DNA from: Limnobaculum eriocheiris
GTDB taxonomy: Bacteria > Pseudomonadota > Gammaproteobacteria > Enterobacterales > Enterobacteriaceae
DNA length: 54,661 bases
Direction of reading: 5' to 3'
Assembly (NCBI RefSeq): GCF_021010575.1
Contig: NZ_JAJNAG010000022.1
Location: 1 to 54,661 of the forward strand
Part shown: in pieces, positions 49,728 to 54,661 of the stretch
Position numbering within the stretch: the stretch's first letter is position 1
Layout: each line of letters begins with the position of its first letter
The notes under the pieces: model-generated
What the model was told of the DNA's origin: nothing
The model's database searches: none
Seen by the model: only the letters and a program-made list of their open reading frames with translations
Translations under genes and position numbers: made by a program

Positions 49728-50570
49728 ATGGTTCGACTAATAGTTCTTTCTAATCTCCGTATGGCGCAGGCTTTTGTTGATTATATGGCTACGCTAAATG
49801 TGACTATCGAGATTCACTATCAACAGCAGCAAATAGAGCTATGGCTGGCTGATGAGTCATCAGAGCAAGTGGCCCGTCAGGAGCTGGAAAAATTTATTCA
49901 TAATCCAAACGATCCGCGCTATCTGGCGGCCAGCTGGCAATCAGGGCGATCTGATGCCAATATTACTTATCGCCGCACGGATACGCTGGCAACCTTGCGA
50001 AATCAGGCGGGGCCATTAACCCTTTCCGTTATTGCCGTTTGCGTTATTGTTTATATATTGATGCAACTGTTTGGCGACAACGCATTAATGGAGATACTTG
50101 CCTATCCGGCTGACAGCAGCCAATATATTCAGATATGGCGCTGGGTAACCCATGCGTTTCTGCACTTTTCTCTGACGCATATTCTATTCAATCTGGTGTG
50201 GTGGTGGTATCTGGGTGGTCCACTGGAAAAGCGGCTGGGAACCGGAAAACTGTTAGAAATTACGCTGTTGTCCGCTATCCTTTCTGGCTACGGACAGGCA
50301 GTATTCAGCGGTCATCTGTTTGGTGGTTTATCCGGTGTGGTTTATGCCCTGATGGGATACTGCTGGCTGTCAGGTGAGCGGGCACCGGAAAGGGGTATTT
50401 TTTTACAGCGTTCGCTGATGATATTTGCTGTTGTGTGGTTAGTTGCAGGCTATTTTGATGCGTTTAGCATGGTGGGTATATCAGTGGCCAATGCGGCTCA
50501 TTTGGGTGGGTTAGTCGTTGGTCTGGCTTTAGCATGGTGGGATACCCGATCTTCTAAAAGATCTAAATAA
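49728..50570 (+). CDS. glpG: Rhomboid intramembrane serine protease GlpG
   Basis: The 280-residue protein (E. coli 276) has a cytosolic N domain (1-80) and six membrane helices. Catalytic Ser202 is in [12 protein letters not shown] and His258 in ANAAHLGG. His151 and Asn155 ([12 protein letters not shown]) match the oxyanion-hole residues. It cleaves membrane proteins within the bilayer; natural substrates are poorly known. A 268-bp gap from glpE is longer than in E. coli. Confidence 0.97.
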   Translation: MVRLIVLSNLRMAQAFVDYMATLNVTIEIHYQQQQIELWLADESSEQVARQELEKFIHNPNDPRYLAASWQSGRSDANITYRRTDTLATLRNQAGPLTLSVIAVCVIVYILMQLFGDNALMEILAYPADSSQYIQIWRWVTHAFLHFSLTHILFNLVWWWYLGGPLEKRLGTGKLLEITLLSAILSGYGQAVFSGHLFGGLSGVVYALMGYCWLSGERAPERGIFLQRSLMIFAVVWLVAGYFDAFSMVGISVANAAHLGGLVVGLALAWWDTRSSKRSK

Positions 50571-50616
50571 ACAATAACAAAGGGCGCGAAGGATATACCG
50601 CGTATAGGGTCTAGAA

Positions 50617-51378
50617 GTGAAACAAACTCAACGACATGAGTCTATTATCGATTTAGTGCGCAAGCATGGTTATGTCAGTACTGAAGAGCTGGTAGAACAT
50701 TTTGGTGTAAGCCCGCAGACCATTCGTCGCGATCTGAACGAGCTGGCGGATCAAAATAAAATCCAGCGTCATCATGGCGGTGCTGCACTGCCTTCAAGTT
50801 CGGCAGTCAATGCCGCTTATCACGATCGTAAAGTGATGTGGCTGGAAGAGAAGGCCCGTATCGCTGAACGCGTTGCCAGCCATATTCCCGATGGCGCTAC
50901 ACTGTTTATTGATATTGGCACCACGCCGGAAGCCGTAGCGCACGCTTTACTAAACCATAAGAACTTACGGGTAGTCACCAATAACCTGAACGTGGCGACT
51001 CTGTTAACCAGTAAGCCTGATTTTCGATTGATTCTGGCTGGAGGTGAAGTTCGTTCTCGTGATGGCGGAATTATTGGTGAAGCCACGTTAGATTTTATCT
51101 CTCAGTTCCGTCTGGATTATGGCATTTTAGGTATCAGCGGTATTGATATGGACGGCAGCCTGCTGGAGTTTGACTATCATGAAGTCCGCACCAAACGGGC
51201 GATTATTGAAAATTCCCGCAGCGTGATGCTGGTAACCGATCACTCCAAATTTGGCCGTAATGCGATGGTTAACCTGGGTAATATGGGGCTGATTGATTAT
51301 CTGTTTACCGATGAAGAGCCGCCTGCCAGCGTCATGAACATTATTAAACAGTATGATGTAAAGCTGGAACTGTGCTGA
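50617..51378 (+). CDS. glpR: Glycerol-3-phosphate regulon repressor GlpR
   Basis: This 253-residue DeoR-family repressor (E. coli 252) has an N-terminal helix-turn-helix (STEELVEHFGVSPQTIRRD, about 22-40) and a ligand-binding domain with FIDIGTTPEAVAH and GGEVRSRDGGIIGEATLDF. The start is GTG at 50617. It releases DNA when glycerol-3-phosphate binds. Targets in this window are glpTQ, glpABC and glpD. Confidence 0.97.
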   Translation: MKQTQRHESIIDLVRKHGYVSTEELVEHFGVSPQTIRRDLNELADQNKIQRHHGGAALPSSSAVNAAYHDRKVMWLEEKARIAERVASHIPDGATLFIDIGTTPEAVAHALLNHKNLRVVTNNLNVATLLTSKPDFRLILAGGEVRSRDGGIIGEATLDFISQFRLDYGILGISGIDMDGSLLEFDYHEVRTKRAIIENSRSVMLVTDHSKFGRNAMVNLGNMGLIDYLFTDEEPPASVMNIIKQYDVKLELC

Positions 51379-51394
51379 GTAAACATTGATAACT

Positions 51395-51424
51395 CAACAG
51401 GCCGTTGTATTATGCGGCCTGTTG
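51395..51424. terminator. Hairpin between convergent glpR and ycfJ
   Basis: CAACAGGCCG / CGGCCTGTTG (51395-51404, 51415-51424), ten perfect pairs, 16 bases beyond the glpR stop and just after the ycfJ stop. T tract is weak on both sides. Confidence 0.65.
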
Positions 51425-51435
51425 AAGTTATAGCC

Positions 51436-51993
51436 TTACTTAGGTTGAGTGGTTGGTGCAGCAACTATGAGTTGGCCTTTATCATCTAAAGGGATTTGCT
51501 TTTCCGGTTGGTGGTCCATACGAATATTCCCTGTTTTATCGCCTATTTTGTAAGCAACGTCGTAGCCAAGAATCTCCTCTGAACTGTCCTGTACCGTCTT
51601 ACAGCGCTTTTCTGTAGTGGTATAGGTATCACTATTTTGTAAATGCCCCTGAACTTCATGACCGGTATAGCCACCGGCAGCTGCACCGGCAATGGTAGCC
51701 AGCTGTTTACCGTGGCCTCCACCAAACTGATGGCCAAGCACCCCTCCGGCAACTGCCCCTAAAATTGAACCGGCAATCTGATGCTGATCTTTGACCGGTT
51801 CTTTATGGATTACGGCGACGTCCTGGCACTCTTTACGGGGTGTTTTAATGGTTTCTTTAACCGGGGTGACGGAAACGACCTCAGCATATTTTGGCTGAGT
51901 AGAAAACAGACTGATACCATCGGAAGCAATGGCAGTAATACCCAGTGCGATCGTGATACCAAAGCCAATACCGATCAACATAGATTTGTTCAT
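51436..51993 (-). CDS. ycfJ: Glycine-zipper protein YcfJ
   Basis: The 185-residue protein matches E. coli YcfJ along its length: an N-terminal membrane/signal segment (MNKSMLIGIGFGITIALG), a 2TM glycine-zipper stretch (about 76-112: GSILGAVAGGVLGHQFGGG), and TTEKRCKTV with YKIGDKTGNIRMD. It is thought to be an envelope protein; function is not settled. It is an isolated minus-strand gene between glpR and glpD, whereas the E. coli gene lies elsewhere. Confidence 0.9.
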   Translation of the reverse strand: MNKSMLIGIGFGITIALGITAIASDGISLFSTQPKYAEVVSVTPVKETIKTPRKECQDVAVIHKEPVKDQHQIAGSILGAVAGGVLGHQFGGGHGKQLATIAGAAAGGYTGHEVQGHLQNSDTYTTTEKRCKTVQDSSEEILGYDVAYKIGDKTGNIRMDHQPEKQIPLDDKGQLIVAAPTTQPK

Positions 51994-52182
51994 AGTTCCT
52001 CCTGAAACGATGCATATCGTTATTGCGGATATTGTTAATTATATCGTAGTTAATCATGTCGCAGTTAATCATATCAGTTCGAATTAACCTTTATATTATT
52101 GTGGAGACAATGTTACTAAGATCATGTGTTAATGTTTTTATTTGGTTAATCACTAGCTAGTTTGTTTGTTTTCATCTACAAT

Positions 52183-52222
52183 AATGCTCGAATTCGAACA
52201 TAAAAAGCTCTTTCGAGCATGC
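52183..52222. promoter_or_regulatory. GlpR operators upstream of glpD
   Basis: AATGCTCGAATTCGAACATA (52183-52202) is a near-perfect palindrome made of two GlpR half-sites. A second copy follows with a clear half TTTCGAGCAT (52211-52220). Both lie 15-55 bp before the glpD start, so they should block or overlap the transcription start. TTTGTTTG farther upstream could be part of a -35 region. Confidence 0.82.
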
Positions 52223-52235
52223 TGAGGTAGATAAA

Positions 52236-53741
52236 ATGGAAACCAAAGATTTAATTGTTATCGGTGGAGGGATCAATGGTGCTGGTATTGCTGCGGATGC
52301 TGCCGGACGTGGGCTTTCTGTTTTACTACTGGAAGCTAAAGATCTTGCCTGTGCCACATCGTCCGCCAGTTCCAAACTGATCCATGGTGGATTGCGCTAT
52401 CTGGAACACTATGAATTTCGTCTGGTCAGTGAAGCGCTGGCTGAACGAGAAGTATTGTTACGTCTGGCACCACACATTGCTTTTCCTCTGCGTTTCCGTT
52501 TGCCACATCAGCCACATTTGCGTCCGGCATGGATGATTCGCGCAGGGCTGTTTCTTTACGATCATTTAGGCAAGCGCACCAGTTTACCCGCCAGTAATGG
52601 CCTGAAATTTGGTCCTGATTCGGTATTAAAATCCGATTTGACCCGTGGTTTTGAATATTCGGATTGCTGGGTGGACGATGCGCGTTTAGTGGTATCAAAC
52701 GCTCTGGAAGTTGTTGAACGCGGTGGCGATGTTCGCACCCAAACCAAAGTGACTCGTGCGTGGCGTGAAGAGGGAATCTGGGTGGTTGAAGCCCGGGACG
52801 AGATCAGCGGCGAAGTGCTGACCTGGCGTGCAAAAGGTTTGGTTAATGCAACCGGCCCGTGGGTCAAACAATTCTATGATGATGGTCTGCAACTTAAGTC
52901 TCCACGAGGTATCCGCCTGATTAAGGGTAGTCATATTGTGGTACCGAAGGTTCACTCTGAACCACAGGCCTATATTCTGCAAAATGAAGATAACCGTATT
53001 GTGTTTGTTATCCCATGGCTGGGTGAGTTCTCGATTATTGGCACTACCGATGTGGAGTATCATGGCGATCCTTTGGATGTAAAAATTGATGATCATGAAG
53101 TGAATTACCTGCTTAAGGTATACAACGATCACTTTAAAAAGCCGTTAGCGAAAGATGACATTGTCTGGACCTATTCGGGAGTACGTCCACTGTGCGACGA
53201 CGAGTCTGACTCTCCACAGGCAGTAACCCGTGACTATACGCTGGAAGTAGCAGATGATGCGGGTAAAGCACCATTACTGTCGGTTTTTGGCGGTAAGTTA
53301 ACCACCTACCGTAAGCTGGCTGAACACGCGATGGAAAAACTGGTTAACTACTATCCTGGTATTGGTCCGGCCTGGACCAAAAACAGCGTATTGCCTGGTG
53401 GCGGTATGGGAACCGATCGTAATCGTTATGCCGAAGCATTACGCCGTAAATATAACTGGTTACCGGATAGTTTAGCCATTCGCTATGCCCAGACTTATGG
53501 TTCGCGCAGCGAGCTGATTCTGGAAAATAAAGCCAGCCTGACGGATTTAGGTGAAGACTTTGGTCATGGCCTGTATGAAGCGGAACTGGAGTATCTGGTT
53601 GCTAAAGAATGGGTACATAATCTGGATGATGCCATCTGGCGCCGTACCAAAATGGGGATGTGGCTGGATGAAAGCCAAAAGCAACGGGTCGCCGCATGGT
53701 TGGTGGATGTTGCAGGCAGAAAGCAGCAGTACGCGGAATAG
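52236..53741 (+). CDS. glpD: Aerobic glycerol-3-phosphate dehydrogenase GlpD
   Basis: The membrane-bound FAD enzyme oxidises glycerol-3-phosphate and passes electrons to ubiquinone. It has 501 residues, as in E. coli. FAD motif GGGINGAG (10-17), SSKLIHGGLRYLEHYEF, and VFGGKLTTYRKLAEHAM are present. The direct GlpR operators upstream show control by GlpR. It is separated from glpEGR by ycfJ and followed by a bidirectional terminator facing nfuA. Confidence 0.98.
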   Translation: METKDLIVIGGGINGAGIAADAAGRGLSVLLLEAKDLACATSSASSKLIHGGLRYLEHYEFRLVSEALAEREVLLRLAPHIAFPLRFRLPHQPHLRPAWMIRAGLFLYDHLGKRTSLPASNGLKFGPDSVLKSDLTRGFEYSDCWVDDARLVVSNALEVVERGGDVRTQTKVTRAWREEGIWVVEARDEISGEVLTWRAKGLVNATGPWVKQFYDDGLQLKSPRGIRLIKGSHIVVPKVHSEPQAYILQNEDNRIVFVIPWLGEFSIIGTTDVEYHGDPLDVKIDDHEVNYLLKVYNDHFKKPLAKDDIVWTYSGVRPLCDDESDSPQAVTRDYTLEVADDAGKAPLLSVFGGKLTTYRKLAEHAMEKLVNYYPGIGPAWTKNSVLPGGGMGTDRNRYAEALRRKYNWLPDSLAIRYAQTYGSRSELILENKASLTDLGEDFGHGLYEAELEYLVAKEWVHNLDDAIWRRTKMGMWLDESQKQRVAAWLVDVAGRKQQYAE

Positions 53742-53763
53742 TTCTATTTTCTGCATGAATCAA

Positions 53764-53790
53764 AAAGGGGCCATCGGCCCCTTTAATTCT
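53764..53790. terminator. Bidirectional terminator between glpD and nfuA
   Basis: AAAGGGGCC-ATC-GGCCCCTTT (53764-53772, 53776-53784). The minus strand has CCCCTTTTTG after the stem, and the plus strand CCTTTAATTCT, so it fits both convergent genes. Confidence 0.88.
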
Positions 53791-53796
53791 TAACGA

Positions 53797-54375
53797 TTAT
53801 TTATAATAAGAATGCTCGCCACTCTCATGCTCGGTCTGGTCTTTCACCCCTTTCAATTCAGGGAAGCGCTGAAGCAATTCTTTTTCAATCCCTTCTTTCA
53901 GCGTGTAATCCACCATTGAGCAGCCGTTACAGCCGCCGCCGAATTGCAGAATCGCATAGCCTTCATCGGTAATTTCCATCAGGGAAACGCGTCCGCCGTG
54001 GCCTGCTAACTGAGGGTTGATTTGTGATTGCAGCATATATTCAACGCGTTCAATCAACGGCGCATCGTCATCAACTTTACGCATTTTAGCGTTTGGCGCT
54101 TTCAACGTAAGTTGTGCACCCAGTTGGTCAGTAACAAAATCAATCACTGCATCTTCCAGGAAGGGCGCGCTAATTTCATCAATATAGGCAGAGAACTCGT
54201 TAAATTTAAGCTCAGTGTCATTCGCTTCTACCGCGTCCGGCGGACAATAAGATACGCCACACTCAGCGGTAGGAGTACCAGGGTTAATCACGAAAACACG
54301 GATCTGCGTGCCTTCTTCCTGATTAGCCAGTAATTTTTTAAAGTGGGATTGTGCCGAATCAGTAATTGTAATCAT
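53797..54375 (-). CDS. nfuA: Iron-sulfur cluster carrier NfuA
   Basis: The 192-residue protein (E. coli 191) has an N-terminal degenerate A-type domain and a C-terminal Nfu domain with the cluster-binding CxxC (Cys149, Cys152) in [15 protein letters not shown]. It delivers [4Fe-4S] clusters to apoproteins such as lipoyl synthase, and helps under iron or oxidative stress. It lies next to gntX as in E. coli. Confidence 0.97.
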   Translation of the reverse strand: MITITDSAQSHFKKLLANQEEGTQIRVFVINPGTPTAECGVSYCPPDAVEANDTELKFNEFSAYIDEISAPFLEDAVIDFVTDQLGAQLTLKAPNAKMRKVDDDAPLIERVEYMLQSQINPQLAGHGGRVSLMEITDEGYAILQFGGGCNGCSMVDYTLKEGIEKELLQRFPELKGVKDQTEHESGEHSYYK

Positions 54376-54417
54376 GACATACTCAGTAGTTGACCTTTCT
54401 TGTCGGATATAATACGC

Positions 54418-54535
54418 CTATTTACCCTCACTCTTCAAGGTTCGACATAAACACCAAATCTGCACTGAAGCGGCACCATGATGTAATAACAAATGGGTGA
54501 TTTCTGCCACCGTATTGCCGGTGGTAACAATGTCG
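54418..54535 (-). pseudogene. gntX: gntX (ComF-like phosphoribosyltransferase), 3' fragment cut by IS1
   Basis: The last codons read DIVTTGNTVAEITHLLL and GAASVQIWCLCRTL, matching the E. coli GntX C terminus (DVVTTGSTVAEI, then VQVWCLCRTL), with five extra residues before TAG 54420-54418. The DxxTTG motif is the PRPP-binding loop of the phosphoribosyltransferase fold. The codon before Asp is replaced by the IS1 end, so only about 39 codons are left here. The rest may lie beyond the element. GntX is linked to competence/DNA uptake in E. coli. Confidence 0.88.
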
Positions 54536-54661
54536 GGTCGTGACGCAGATTTAGTGGTAATGATTGATCGTCAGATACCATCCGATGATCTTATCGTGCA
54601 TTTCTTCTGACTTTGAGAAGCAGATAGTCTTGCGGGTCAACCGTTTAAGATGGGTTCGCAA
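54536..54661 (-). mobile_element. IS1-family element, right-edge fragment
   Basis: The plus strand reads GGTCGTGACGCAGATTTA at the junction, in the place where IS1 ends with GGTAATGACTCCAACTTA. It runs out of the window at 54661. Inside is the 3' end of insB on the minus strand. The exact first base may be 54535 or 54536. Confidence 0.85.
54551..54661 (-). CDS. insB: IS1 transposase InsB, C-terminal fragment
   Basis: Thirty-six codons before TAA encode a sequence with [15 protein letters not shown], an unmistakable part of IS1 InsB, then [16 protein letters not shown], where E. coli has LHDKVIGHYLNIKHYQ. It is a DDE-type transposase formed by frameshifting with InsA. The N-terminal part is beyond the window. 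Confidence 0.92.
   Translation of the reverse strand: MRTHLKRLTRKTICFSKSEEMHDKIIGWYLTINHYH

Overview
The window is chromosomal DNA from a gammaproteobacterium of the order Enterobacterales. Almost every core gene is recognisable as an ortholog of an Escherichia coli or Yersinia gene. Local gene order is closer to the Yersinia/Budvicia/Pragia side than to E. coli: tatD is followed by hemB and rfaH, the glp genes are grouped around rpoH and nfuA, and the cmt-ygg sugar cluster lies near asd and rhtB. The genus cannot be fixed from the sequence alone. Both ends of the window lie inside insertion sequences (IS3 family on the left, IS1 family on the right), and each interrupts a gene, so the window looks like a contig broken at repeats.

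Left region (1-8.6 kb): an IS3-family end has inserted into the 3' part of a very large cdiA-like exoprotein gene on the minus strand. That gene is a pseudogene with two frameshifts, one in-frame stop and the IS insertion. An AT-rich stretch of about 600 bp separates it from ubiJ; ubiE, the usual neighbour, is absent. Then come ubiJ-ubiB-tatA-tatB-tatC, tatD, hemB (of the type lacking the zinc-cysteine motif), rfaH, pepE, ubiD, fre and a tyrosine-phosphatase-like gene (8.6-19.6 kb).

Middle region (19.7-30.7 kb): a minus-strand operon, cmtB-cmtA-yggP-yggF-yggD-yggC, encodes a mannitol-type PTS, a zinc dehydrogenase, a class II fructose-bisphosphatase, a MltR-like regulator and a P-loop kinase. 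Two perfect CRP-type palindromes lie upstream. It is followed by asd, rhtB, an uncharacterised helical-repeat protein, pldB and yigL.

Glycerol-3-phosphate region (30.7-37.9 kb): glpTQ diverges from glpABC across a regulatory region with a CRP-type site and GlpR-like half-sites. GlpQ releases glycerol-3-phosphate in the periplasm, GlpT imports it, and GlpABC (anaerobic) or GlpD (aerobic, 52.2 kb) oxidise it. GlpR, with glpE and glpG, is encoded near glpD.

Right region (38-54.7 kb): dcrB, yhhQ, tusA, yhhN, a DUF1820 gene, yhhL-rsmD, a ydeE/eamA transporter pair, ftsY-ftsE-ftsX, rpoH, glpE-glpG-glpR, ycfJ, glpD, nfuA and the 3' end of gntX cut by IS1. Three intergenic copies of a hairpin repeat share a 32-nt loop and have covarying stems. 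This is the least explained structure in the window. No tRNA, rRNA or CRISPR array was seen.
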